From Craterostigma plantagineum (taxonomy: Eukaryota; Streptophyta; Magnoliopsida; Lamiales; Linderniaceae): a stretch of DNA of 64,000 nt. The position numbers and the translations under genes are program-made. The notes beneath the pieces are model-generated. The model was not told the origin of the DNA, searched no databases, and was given only the letters and a program-made list of their open reading frames with translations. Shown piece after piece: positions 1 to 10,621 of the stretch (the first letter of the stretch is position 1; each line of letters starts with the position of its first letter). Location: NCBI GenBank assembly GCA_027422505.1, contig JAPQWV010000337.1, positions 372,001-436,000 on the forward strand. The letters run 5' to 3'.

Positions 1-145
1 AAATTAATATAATATAAATTATCTAACTTTCTAAAAGTGTATTTTTCTTTCTTTATCGAACGCCTCGAATTTTTTAAAATGGATTGTCCAAACATTGAAA
101 GACTTCTCATTTATTTGATAGTTTTTATAAGTTCCATATTACCTG

Positions 146-544
146 TAGAGAGAGATTTGCTATGGTGCCCACCTACCGTGAGTAACCACCGTGAGCACCA
201 TAAGCAAATCTCTCAATTGTGTGCGTTTTCTCGATTCCCAACGTCGCCAACACCCCCGTAGACCATCACATATCCATTGCCAACCTAAATCGCCCCCTCC
301 AACACGTTTATTTTTAAGAAAATTATCACCTCGGTATGTCATCCACAAGTGAATAATAAATAATGAATTTTCTTAAAAATTAACGTGTTGGAGAGGGCAA
401 TTTAGGTTGGTAATGGATATGTGAGGGTCTACGGGGGTGTTGGCGACGTTGGGAATCGAGAAAACGCACACAATTGAGAGATTTGCTTATGGTGCTCACG
501 GTGGTTGCTCACGGTAGGTGGGCATCATAGCAAATCTCCCTCTA
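146..544. repeat. Foldback (long inverted repeat) element
   Basis: The two halves are near-perfect reverse complements of each other, with arms of roughly 180 bases and a short centre near 335-365. The arm ends read about TAGAGAGAGATTTGC on the left and its complement on the right. Each arm end carries its own smaller palindrome: AGAGATTTGCTATGGTGC faces GCACCATAAGCAAATCTCT about 10 bases away. No coding potential is convincing; the short ORFs here are mirror images of each other. A target duplication could not be fixed with confidence. This is a non-autonomous DNA element (MITE/foldback type), superfamily unresolved. Confidence 0.8.
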
Positions 545-1164
545 GAGATATGACGAGCTCAGCCAATTAACTCTATTCCTTAGAAACTATATAAGTTACA
601 TAAGGCAAACGTAATTCCGATGCTTTTTTCCCCTCTCTTTCTCTGGTTGTCCAAACAAACCTTATTCCGATGCTATTCTTTTAAAATTTAATCTTAGTAA
701 CACTTGCGTGAATCCTACTTCATTCATTCAATGGGATCATAACTTAACTCGGTAACTGCAAACTAGGAAGAGGAGGAGAAGAGAAATAACACATGGCCAC
801 AGTTTTATTGAGATGTACACACTATTACACAATTCCTTCTTTATTTGTTTCCGTGGAAGCACATGATCATAATTCCAAATCACTCCATTCCACGTATCTC
901 GATTCTCTCCCCCAGAATGTTTAAGGAGGTTTTTGTGAACTCACAAAAGAGAAGATAATACTATCAAAATCACTTCTTGGAATAATTTCACCCTCAATGC
1001 CCAAGAAAAACAACTATCCTCACAAAATGAAACTCCTTAAGAGAAAGCCCCATCTTCTCCTCGATCGTTAGTTCTATCTCGCGTGCTTTTGCTGATTGAG
1101 AAAGAATAGGAAACAACACTAAAATTGGATTGATTGAGAAAAGAAAAAGGAAAAATTTTGCAGA
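545..1164. other. Upstream region of the kinase-like gene, no gene seen
   Basis: About 620 bases without a convincing ORF. No LysM or signal-peptide coding sequence was found that could serve as the missing ectodomain of the next gene. It presumably holds its promoter and 5' leader, but no core promoter motif stands out. Confidence 0.4.
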
Positions 1165-2372
1165 ATGATGAGTCAGATTTTGCTGATAACAGCCCTAGTC
1201 AGCTTAGCAGCAAGCGTATTCCTCGGAGCCGTGTTTCTCTACGTTCAATGGAGCAGAAAAACCCAAGAATCTTTCATCCAAAACCAAGGCTTGGAAGCCC
1301 AGCAACTGAACTTGAGCATCAGAACAACAGCCACGAGCAGCGACAAGAAGCTATCCTTCGAAGGATCTCATTACAACTTCGACACAGATCCTACGACGAC
1401 AACGCCCCACAAGCAAACCCTAGACAGCTACACCTTCGAGGATCTCAGCAAAGCCACGGACAACTTCTCCTCCATTAATCTGATAGAAGGTTCCGTCTTC
1501 CACGGCCGTTTAAAGGGGAAGAGCGTAGCCATAAAGAGGACTTCATCAGATTTCATCTCAAGAATCGATTTCATCCTCTTCTACGAAAGGATCCACAGGC
1601 ATCCCTCCATAATGAGGCTCTACGGAACTTGTTCTTCTAGTTCGGCTGATTCCTTCCTAGTCTTCGAATACGCCAAGAACGGCTCATTGAAGGATTGGAT
1701 TCACGGCGGCCTGGCCATCAAGAGCCAATTCATTGCTTCTTGCCAGTGCTTCTTGACTTGGAAGCAGAGGCAGAAGATATGCCTCGACGTTGCAAAAGCA
1801 CTGAAGCACATGCACCATACTTTGACGCCTGGCTATGTCCATAGGCACATAAAGAGCAGAAACGTTTTATTGGACGACGACTTCAGCGCCAAAGTTGGGA
1901 ACTTTGGAATGGCGAACTGCGCCGTCGAAGATGGAGGTGACGATGGGTACTTAGCGCCTGAGTACGTCTCCCAAGGCACTGTTTCGCCGGGAATCGACGT
2001 GTTTGCTTATGGGGTCGTTTTGCTAGAGATTTTATCGGGAAAACCGTCGATGGCTTGCGACGACGAGGGGAGATCAATTGTGAAGCTCTGCGATGAAATT
2101 AAGGCGATTTTAGGGTCGGAGAACGCTGGGGATTTCTTGGGGTGGATCGATTGTTCGTTGGGGAGAATTATTCGTTCGATGCGGCGGTGATGTTGGCCAA
2201 TCTGGCGAGTTCTTGCGTGGAGGACGACCCTTGTTTGAGGCCTAACGCCGGAGAAATTGTGGTGAAATTGATGAGAATCGTCGAGCAATCGTCGCAGGGT
2301 GACGCCGGCGGCGGCGGCGGCGGCGGTAGTGAGAGTTCGTGCAAGCCCCTTGTTAAGGCTGTTGCTGTGTGA
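1165..2372 (+). pseudogene. LysM receptor-like kinase (LYK4/5-like), ectodomain missing, pseudokinase, frameshifted
   Basis: The first frame gives 341 residues from the ATG at 1165. A membrane segment lies at about residues 5-29, a juxtamembrane linker at 30-88, and a kinase fold from about 90. The VAIK lysine is K124, but the HRD motif reads HRH (226-228) and DFG reads NFG (246-248), with a weak glycine loop; APE is at 264-266. This pattern matches the catalytically degenerate LYK4/LYK5 group of chitin-perception receptors (family knowledge). Those proteins carry three LysM domains before the membrane segment, and none is encoded here. Near 2160 a run of four G replaces an expected five. The frame shifts there, and the end of the C-lobe (CVEDDPCLRPNAGEIV-like) continues in another frame to 2372. 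It is either a pseudogene or an intact gene with a sequencing indel. The gene appears intronless, as is usual for this group. Confidence 0.75.
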
Positions 2373-2751
2373 GTGAGATTGTGTGTATGATCGATCGTCT
2401 CTATGTTTTCTAAGTGAAAAAATATGTTACTATTTAATGCTATTATATAATATTGGCGTTACAACGACAGTATGTTTGTAAATTGTAATCTGTCTATGGT
2501 TGAATAAACTATCTTGGTGAATATATAGTTTTCTTGCCAAACACAATCTGAGATGAGTTAAATAAAAAAACAAAAACTCAATTTATTGACAATGGGTTTA
2601 AAGATGGAATTCCACGATATGTTGAGGTGGGTATGGATTAAGGGGATTTTTTGTCCTAAAACTTGATATCATAACGAGGTTCTAATTCTTTGCTCAGATG
2701 GAGTGCCGACAAATGACTGATTTTTTGTGGCGGAAGTCTTAGTTAACATTA
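2373..2751. other. Intergenic, 3' flank of kinase-like gene
   Basis: AT-rich sequence that probably includes the 3' untranslated region (AATAAA-like signal near 2500). Nothing else is recognised. Confidence 0.4.
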
Positions 2752-2946
2752 ATGATTGTTAGATTTAGTGTTCCATTTGAAGGAAAGAATAGGCCCGGGA
2801 ACAAATTCACCACCGTATGGCTGACCGGCGATTACCAACGATTCCGGCTTCATGCAGGCGAGTTGCAGTCTGCAATCCGAACTGAGGATGTAGAGATGCT
2901 TATCGCTAAAGGAAAAGATTTGTTTAGTGATCTTATGTATGACTGA
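2752..2946 (+). CDS. Short unrecognised ORF, 64 codons
   Basis: An ATG-started reading frame with a soluble, mixed-charge composition and no membrane segment or known motif that I recognise. Its codon content is more gene-like than the surrounding AT-rich DNA, so it may be an exon remnant of an older gene. No neighbour supports a function, and it could also be chance. Confidence 0.2.
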   Translation: MIVRFSVPFEGKNRPGNKFTTVWLTGDYQRFRLHAGELQSAIRTEDVEMLIAKGKDLFSDLMYD

Positions 2947-3518
2947 AGGCATGCTAAATCCAATCCAAAAATCAAATTACAAATTTTCTAACACAAGCCT
3001 AAGTCCATATAAGCTTGTGGGGTTCCTCTCAAATTAATTGGCAAAAGAGGGAGTTAGCGCAAAAGTTGACCAACTTCTTTGATTTATCCGAGTGGAACTT
3101 TTGGGTTTGACGCCCAACATAGACTACAACAAGTACCAGTTTGTTTTAAAGAAACTCGAATTTTAATTAATTTGTTGAAACTTATGGATTAAAGAAAATG
3201 TCACGCCCCTAACATATCATGTCTGAACAATATGGAATCATTAGGAACACTAGTATTGTTGGCACACCCTATGTCTTAGGATAGTAAAAAATTTATTAGC
3301 AGTGGATGATTTTATTAGTAATAATTTAATATTTATTTACTAAAAAAAATTAACATACTAAACATATAAATGGACAATTTTTATGTGGCTTTGGATCATT
3401 TGTGCTATTTAGTGTTCCAATCTTCTGTTCCATTAATCATACTAGTACTATCTGCACACTCTATGCGTGTGCTTTTTATTTTTGAAATTTATAATTTATG
3501 TTTAGTAGATGAAATATA

Positions 3519-3563
<45 letters not shown>

Positions 3564-4128
3564 GAAAATAATGATTATGGGTATAAGTATAATAACTAAA
3601 AATTGTGGGGTTAAATGTGATAATTATTAACTAATGAAATTAGAAATAGAGAGGTTAAATTGTAAATATTTTACAGACCAAATTAGTAGTTAATAGTCAC
3701 CTCTCACCCTTAATATAATAGTATAGATACTGACGCCTGTTAAATCATGCGGTTCAAAATTTATATTTTTGTTTTTTATTTTCTTCTTACTTTTTAATTA
3801 CATAGTCCACCAAATCAATATTTCATTACTATCTCACGTGATTTATATTATTAAAAAAATACAACACATTCTTTCATGATGATTAATCAATATCCATCTT
3901 ATATTTATAATAATAAAAAGAATTAACTATTTTTGAAATTTTGCAAATGGAACGTAGCTTGGAACACAATTGTGTGGAACGGATGATCCAAAACCTTTTT
4001 ATGTGACTATGAATCGTGATGTTATGTTTATTTTAATTAATATTTTTTTATACAAATATTGACGCACAAGTTGTCGTGAAATGGAATCTCTCGGTTAATA
4101 AAATAGAAAAAAGGTTCACGTCTTAACG
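2947..4128. other. AT-rich intergenic DNA
   Basis: No supportable gene. It contains a TA dinucleotide run (listed separately) and degenerate AT-rich sequence that probably derives from old transposons. Confidence 0.4.
3522..3559. repeat. (TA)n microsatellite
   Basis: Uninterrupted TA dinucleotides for about 38 bases. Confidence 0.95.
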
Positions 4129-4213
4129 AATTTGGAGGCTTTTTTAATTAAATAATCAAAAAAATAATAACCATTAAAAAAACAAACAGAAATAGAAAAG
4201 TATTAATAAAGTA

Positions 4214-4366
4214 GAGAATCTCGTAATCCCAGATTACGAGTTACGTAACTCGTATTCCGTGATTACGAGTTACTGTCCGAGCTGGCGCGTGCGCCTTACG
4301 TGGAGTAACTCGTAATCCGAGAATACGAGTTACATAACTCGTAATCTAGGATTACAAGTTAGATCT
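4214..4366. repeat. Left subterminal palindrome array (AACTCGTA...TACGAGTT)
   Basis: At least three pairs of the 8-9 base motif ACTCGTAAT and its complement, separated by a few bases, giving a chain of small hairpins. The same motif occurs at the other end of the element and in the fragment near 40.2 kb. Such subterminal repeats are candidate transposase-binding sites (inference). Confidence 0.8.
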
Positions 4367-4436
4367 GGTTAGGAATAAAACCCTACAGCGGCGACGAAGA
4401 AGACGAACTGATGAAGAAGCAGACGACGAAGCAGAC

Positions 4437-4799
4437 GTGACCAACGCCACCCCGTGCCTCCATGCCGCCGCTCACCCCACCCCGTCGCTGCCCCGCCGCC
4501 CCGCGCGAGCCGCTGCCCCACCGTCGCCCCGCCCTGCCCCGCACTCCGGCCTTCCGCGACCCACTGCCCGGCCGCCCCGCCCTGCGCCACTGCCCCACCA
4601 CCGCGAGACGCTGCCCCGTCGCCCCGTTGCCCAAGCCGCACCCCACTGCCCTGCCGCCCCGCCCTGCCCCACTGCCCCGCCACCTCGAGAGGCTGCCCTG
4701 CCGCTGCCCCACCGCGACCTTCTGCCCCGCAACCCGTCGCTCCGCCGCCCAGACGACATCCTACGCGCGATTAGTTCGGGTACCCCGTTACGATCCTAA
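4437..4799 (+). other. Very GC-rich, proline-coding low-complexity island
   Basis: About 350 bases dominated by CCGCCCC-type repeats inside otherwise AT-rich DNA. All three forward frames stay open (proline/alanine-rich), so the open frames reflect composition rather than selection. It lies upstream of the PMD gene start, separated from it by a stretch ending in a pyrimidine tract and TTGTAG (4881-4886), a plausible 3' splice site. It may therefore be the transcribed leader exon of that gene, or captured host DNA. Confidence 0.5.
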
Positions 4800-4888
4800 A
4801 TATGAATTTTTGTGTTAATTTCATCATATTGTCAAATGCTTTTATTGATTGTTGATTTGTTTGGTTTCTTTTTTTTTTTAATTGTAGA

Positions 4889-7008
4889 ATGGATTTCGGT
4901 TCTTCTTAGGGGCCTTTTGATAGTTTGGTGTTGACGATACAGTCAAATCACCGTAGTGTAGATTTGTTGTTAGATGTGACAGCGATAGATAGAACTAGGT
5001 CCTTAGAGAATGTAGTGTGGGGTATGAGAGAAGCACCGAATATCTTACACGGTCGCTTATTAGGGAAGTTTAACGATATGGATCTATACAGCGTTTACCG
5101 CTGTATGTCGCAGAGGATTGACCCTTATTTTATTACAGCATTGGTATTGCATTGGAGGAAGGAGACCCATATGTTTCATTTTTTTGTTGGGGGGCGACCG
5201 TTACCTTACAGGACGTAGGGTATCTTGTGGGGGTTGCCTGTAGATGGTAGTTGTGTCTCCAGTGATCCATACTAGGATGGTCACACAGTGGATGGACGAG
5301 TGCGAACGGTTGCTAGGTTTAAGACCGCTTGCAGAGAAAATTAAGGGGTCATCGCTTTCGATGAAGTCGTTAGCGGGTTGGTTGTTAGCCCATCCGATTT
5401 CGGATGATAGTGACGAAGAAGAGGTCGAGTGTTCAGCACGGGGTTATGCGATGCTTCTCTTCGGTGCCGTCTGTTCCCCGATTGTAGCGCCAGCACCATT
5501 TCATTGACTTACCTTCAGCTGTTGGAGGATATTGGGGAGCTCAACACATTTAGTTGGGATAGTGCAGTGCTGGCATTCCTATATAGAGAGCTTTGTTCGG
5601 CACGCGAGCCGAAAAAGTTAAATATAGACGGACCCCCACTGCTATTGCAGGTAAGAAAATTTGATTAAATTTATAGTTATTTAAAACATTTATTTAAAAC
5701 AAGTGATTTGTTTTAGGCATGGGCATATGTGAGGATTTTGCCATTTCAGCCAGTACGGCAAAATGGCAAAATGGCAAAATGTGAGGATTTGTCTTACCGG
5801 CCCAGCCACATGCTGCGAGGTATCGTCGTTCTTCCAAAAGTTGCGAATATGTTTTTCATTCATACATTTATAATTGTTGTTTAAATATTTGACAGGTGGA
5901 ACTCATTCTTTGACTTTACTACGTCGACGAATTCGAACGTACGCACCATCCGCGAGTGCATTGCTCGTATGCAGCCGCATCAATTTGCATGGACTCCGTC
6001 CTTAATGACGCTCCCGGAGATTGAGGCTCTTCCTCCCGCGTGCTTACCGACCGCTTCTCGATCGAGGTGTCCACTGATATTCTTCAATATCGTGGAGTTC
6101 CATTACCCCGAACGAGTACTTCGTCAATTTGGGATTATCCAAGGGATTCCCATTATACCGCCGTATCGAGATACCAATCTTCATACGTACGAGCGTCGGC
6201 AGCAGTCAGGGATGGATTGGAGATCGCATCATGCCAGTTGGGTTCAGTTATGGCAGGATCGAGAGGACACCGTCGTGGATGGTCCTCCCCCGACTGGCTT
6301 GAACTCGGTCGAGGTGGATATTACGAGTGGTTTCCTCGCATCACTCGCCTCTACATGTCTCCACATGCGATACAGATGTCGCAAGGATTCCAGATGGGGG
6401 ATGCGGTGTTTATGGAGACCATAGTAAGTTTAATTTATGTATTAATGATAGTTGTTCAATAGCCCAAATGTATAATTAACTCTTTCATTTTTAGGAACGT
6501 GGGGTTCAAGTCAGCCTTTGTTACGCGAGGACCGGCGATCATGACGAGTCCATCTGCTTACTGGAGCAGATGGACGGCATGTTTGTCTCGCGACGCCGAG
6601 TTCGATGAGGGAGTGGGGCCGGACCATCTCACATACATGACGCCGGACAAACTCACGTAGATGGCGCCGGACCATCTCATATGCATGAGGCCGGAACATC
6701 ACAAGTGCACGAAACTGTGAACCCGTCATTTTTTGACGATTGTCACCCTTTTTGCAATCATCTGCAGCCCAACACATCTCACAGCCAGAGTATATGGATC
6801 ATCAGGTATCTTAAATTATTTTAAGTTTAAAGCCGTTAAATTAACTAAAATTTGGTTAATTATGATTAGGCGTTTACGACCTTCACCACGACCACGACGA
6901 TCTCGAAGTCCGGTAGATGATGCGGAGCAAGGTAACCGTCGAGGAAGTAGAGTTCGTAGGCCAGCTCGTTGCGGGACCAGTGGTCATTTGGCTCATCAAG
7001 AAAGATAG
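4889..7008 (+). pseudogene. Plant mobile domain (PMD, aminotransferase-like) gene of the MULE
   Basis: Starts with an MDFGSS-type N-terminus at 4889 after a TTGTAG acceptor, then shows PMD landmarks in order: an NHRS motif, DPYFITALVLHWRKETHMFHF, a TVTLQDVGYLVG-like stretch near 5200, the ARGYAMLLFG...FPD block near 5445 and the WDSAVLAFLYRELC block near 5560. Two GT-AG introns are visible at about 5651-5716 and 5820-5895. The C-terminus is arginine/serine-rich and ends CGTSGHL-like by 7008. Defects include an in-frame TAG after MDFGSS, frameshifts near 5220 and 5450-5480, and a slippage-type repeat of CAAAATGG near 5755-5780. PMD proteins occur as host genes (MAIN/MAIL1) and as passengers of transposons; this copy is a transposon passenger and is no longer intact. 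Confidence 0.75.
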
Positions 7009-7077
7009 ATCGCTACGTGAAGCGTAATGTTTCTTGTAATGACTATTAAACGCGTTCGGATAGAATTTTGGGAGTAT

Positions 7078-7268
7078 TTTGTAATGACTATTATGATTAT
7101 TATTAGTATTATTATGATTATTATGATTATACTTATTATTAATTATTATATTATTAGTATTATTATGATTATTATTATTATACTTATTAGTATCAATCAT
7201 TTATTACTATTATTATTATTATATTTATTTAATATTATTATTATATTTATTATGATTATTATTATTTA
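7078..7268. repeat. ATT-rich microsatellite
   Basis: Imperfect ATT/ATTATG trinucleotide tract between the two convergent MULE genes. The hydrophobic and asparagine-rich ORFs it creates are not genes. Confidence 0.9.
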
Positions 7269-7392
7269 GTTTACTATTAACAAACCCATTTTGCAAAAAA
7301 AAGGATATATAAGACCAAAACGGTGAAAACAACATCGTACTTAATTTTCAACGCCGCCCGCGTTGTCTAGCACGAGTTTCACCCCTGTCCAT

Positions 7393-9429
7393 CTAATTCT
7401 TGATGCGATTTCGACTATATCTACCAGGACCAGTTCTCTCTCGACGAGATTCGTTATGAATAAGAGTCCAATCTTCGGGCGTCCAGTAACGTTCTTCGTG
7501 CAATGGTTCAAAGGTGCCTTCATATGTCTTCAAATACTCCACCTTACTGTAATACTGCGCCACTAAATTTTCGGAGTGAATTTGCCATTGACGACAAGCC
7601 GCTTGTGCGTGAGAACATGGGATGTTATACCTGCTATATGGCATAGATCCTTCAACTGTTGATCCTTGAATTTCTGGAAGAAGTTTGATTTTACAGGACG
7701 AAGACAAAAGCGATGCACTTCATTTGGTGGATGAAAGAATTCAGTGGCTTCTACTGCTCCCCTCTGACCTCTACACACCATATACGCCACAAAGGGTCAC
7801 TGATTTTACGAAAATACCGAGTAAATTACATTAATAAGATTAAATACCTTCGTGACGATCCGAAATAAGGCAAACCAATTGATTCTCTAGAACACATGTG
7901 TTCAAATGATTTAAGAACCATGTCCATGAGTGTGTACTTTCTTCCGAGATAATGGCAAATGCCAGGGGAGAGACGTTTTGGTTGGCGTCCAGCGACGTAG
8001 CAATCAATAACTTGTGTCTATATTTGGAGTATAAATGTGTACCATCGACACAAACAACTTTTTGACAATGTTTGAAGCCATCGATGCTCGGTTTAAAGGC
8101 CCAAAAGATATACCGAGTTTGAAGTGGCCAGGTCTCCCTGTCCCCAGATGGAACCACTTCACGATTGTCCCTGGATTGTAATGCTGTTGGCCTTCATAAA
8201 TGTTGGGCCACGTACCGTAAACATTTTCCATAGCTCTTCTCAGACCATGCCAAGCTTGAATATATGAGATTTCGTAGCCATATCTATCTTTCACGAGTTG
8301 TTGGACATTCTTGGGTAGGAACTGCGGATCGACTTTCACGGTTCCAACCAACAAATCAGCAATAAAATTTCGAGAGATATTACGGTGTGTGCTCGCCAGC
8401 TCAGTCATATAGCAAGTGTGTGGTCCTTCAAATTTTTGTATAGACCAATAACCTTTTTTTGGCTTGAAGGATGCCCTCAGTCTCCAAGTGCAATCAGTCG
8501 TGTAATCACATTGAACACTCCAACGTGTACTGCTGCTCTCGTTGACGTTATACTCGCGTCTAGCAACCCTGATCGAAAAATCGTCGACGGCACATTGTAA
8601 ATGTTTCTTAGTTTGAAAAATCATACCTCGACAAAACATAGGGTTATCTCTGTCGTAAAACTCCCCGTAACCACCGTAGTCGTCACCACCAGGAGGTGCA
8701 TTTGGTACGTTTGGAAAAATGGGATGGACTGAAACAGCATTGGAGCAGTAGAGTCCAGCGGAGTGGTATCATCTGGGGCATCGTCGTCGTTGTTCTCGTC
8801 GTCGTCGTTGGGATCGGGTAACTCGGACAGTGGATCCTCATCGTCTGCTTCCGAATCACTAACATCAACGTCTTCCTCGGGTAACGAAGTCTGGCACGGG
8901 TCCTTACATAGATTCCGCCATATTGAACGGAACACCAAGCATCGGCATCTCCAGAGAAACATTGCTGAACCGCCGTAACTGAGACAATGTCGGGATAATC
9001 CTGACACGTATAACTCGAAGAACCAACTTCGAACGCAGGAAACTCGCACCGCTCCTCAAAATTACGATGAGGCTCTTCGTTCAAATCAAACTTTGAATTT
9101 TCAACCGCCTCAACAAAAACTTCAAGACAGTCATTCTCCGAATCGGGATGTATGAGAAATTGTAAGTCGTTGTCGTTGGAGATTTGGAGTAGCTGATGAA
9201 AGTGGCGAGAGTGTCGAAAGTATACATTTTTTGCATAGACAGTCAAGGAACAACGACTGCTATCCGCACCCGTAATTTCATATAATAACGATATAAACTC
9301 GGAAAAATTGATGTTGCGACGAATTAGCCTATACCCAATAGGGCGGATACTATATTTGATGGTAGAATCGGAGGATTGGATTATTTCGCCGCCGAAATAT
9401 ACTATGATTTGTACGCGATTTGACACCAT
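7393..9429 (-). pseudogene. MULE transposase, frameshifted and internally deleted
   Basis: Read from 9429 downward: a PB1-like N-terminal region (MVSNRVQIIVYFGGEI...), an acidic stretch near 8800-8900, a MuDR-type DNA-binding region with CDYTTDCTWRLRA (8500) and FEGPHTC, and the MULE domain with VCVDGTHLYSKY (about 8055) and LISDRHEG (about 7860), which hold the first two catalytic aspartates. A SWIM-like segment NIPCSHAQAAC lies near 7610. Frame changes occur near 8900, 8700, 8130, 7850 and 7650. After KDLCHIAG the sequence jumps almost directly to the SWIM segment, so about 150 residues usual in this family, including the third catalytic acid, are missing. It cannot encode an active enzyme. 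Confidence 0.8.
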
Positions 9430-9477
9430 TGTTTCCGTTATGTTAGAAATGATCGATAAGGGGGTATTATATAGAAT

Positions 9478-9860
9478 CTTAACTCGTAATATGAGAATAC
9501 GACTTACATGAATTATTGCAATATTCACGTAACTCGTAACACGGAAGTACGAGTTACTTGCATTATTGCAATAATTCACGTAACACGTATTCTCATATTA
9601 CGAGTTACTTGAATTATTGCTGACACGCTGCATGGCACGCTGCATGGCCATGCTGGTCGGTCGGCCTCTAACTAACTCGTATCCTGGGAATACGAGTTCA
9701 GACGGTCAGCGGGTCAACGGGCAAATCAGTAGTAATTCGTATTCTGGGAATACGAGTTACTAACTCATATTTCCAGATTACGAGTTAATCTGCCATGTCA
9801 CGGTCAGCTGATCAGCGGGCAAATGTAACTCGAATTCTGAGAATACGAGCCAGAATATGA
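9478..9860. repeat. Right subterminal palindrome array (AACTCGTA...TACGAGTT)
   Basis: Several copies of AACTCGTA and TACGAGTT in facing pairs, with spacers that include CACGTAACTCGTAACACGG-type variants. It mirrors the array at 4214-4366 and sits just upstream of the transposase start. Confidence 0.8.
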
Positions 9861-10150
9861 AGTTTGCTAATTAATGTTTTTTATTTTTCGTTTATTTTGT
9901 TAATGTTTGATTTTTTTAATTATTTAATTAAAGACCCCGAATTTGGACAATGGTCAACGATGAATATCAGTGACGAAATCGAACGAATACTACATTCGGA
10001 TTCTACAAGAAGCTCCTGGAAACAAATACATTTCCTAAAATCAAACAAGAACAAGAAAAAAAAGAATAAATTGAATCATATCAGACAGATAGCCTAACTA
10101 GCAGCTTTTATGACCGTCAGGACTCCTCATCACAGATCATTGTGAGCAGT

Positions 10151-10621
10151 CTAATACGACATCATAACCTTAAACTCGTGGAAATCAAGAACACCGTCTC
10201 CATTAAGATCGAAGCGCGCAATCATACCCCTGCACTGCTCAACGCTCGCTCGATCCCCGAGCCTTCCCAGCATCCTCCTCAAGCTCTGGGGCGTAATTCG
10301 ACCGCTTCCCTCCTTCGATTCGTACATCTTAAACACTTCCATCAAATCGCCCGCCTTCTATTCTTCGCCTGCGCTCTCGACTATCCTCACGAAATCTTCT
10401 AAGCAAAGCAGTCCATCTCCGTCGCCGTCCACCATAAGCACTGCCCTCTCGGCTTCTTCCAATGTGATGACGATGGCATCGCTCGTGTGTATGGATACAA
10501 GGCAATTTTGGAGCTCTCTCGCGCATATTTTCCCGTCTCCGTTTGTATCGAAGCGGTTGAAGACTCGCTCGTACTGTTCGAACTTGTCATTTTCTACTAG
10601 CAGTTCTTTTTCGGCTAAAAT
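10151..10621 (-). pseudogene. Calmodulin-like EF-hand protein, start lost and internal stop
   Basis: Translation from about 10615 gives an EF-hand loop FDTNGDGKICARE (about 10550), a second DGDGDGLLCLED loop (about 10425), a degenerate segment SKEGSGRITPQS, and a last canonical loop FDLNGDGVLDFHEF (about 10170), so four EF-hand positions as in calmodulin-like (CML) calcium sensors. The expected initiator position reads ATT (10619-10621) rather than ATG, with an in-frame stop just upstream. A TAG falls after ESAGEE (near 10350), between the two EF-hand pairs. Both lesions are in one continuous frame with no intron signal, so I read it as a recent pseudogene. A shorter protein made from the 3' half alone is possible but unlikely. 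Confidence 0.75.

Larger units (their letters stand above)
4129..9943. mobile_element. Mutator-like element carrying a plant-mobile-domain gene and a decayed transposase
   Basis: The ends are weakly conserved inverted repeats: about AATTTGGAGGCT followed by TTAATTAAATAAT on the left, and AATTCGGGGTCT followed by the same AT tract on the right when read from the minus strand. Just inside each end is an array of short palindromes. The interior holds a PMD gene on + and a MULE transposase gene on -, arranged convergently around an ATT microsatellite. A 9-bp target duplication could not be recognised, so the outer limits are approximate. Both genes are disrupted, so the copy is not autonomous. 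A truncated relative lies at about 39950-40695. Confidence 0.7.

Noticed and set aside
4437..4799. Proline/alanine-rich proteins in three overlapping forward frames and glycine/arginine-rich ones on the reverse
   Set aside because: All frames are open because the DNA is GC-rich and low in complexity; no domain or start context supports a gene.
6883..7269. Asparagine-rich (minus) and isoleucine-rich (plus) proteins
   Set aside because: Direct translation of the ATT microsatellite.
7800..7847. Possible 48-base GT-AG intron in the MULE transposase after SDRHEG
   Set aside because: Boundaries look canonical but the length is below usual plant introns and the gene is frameshifted elsewhere; treated as uncertain decay.
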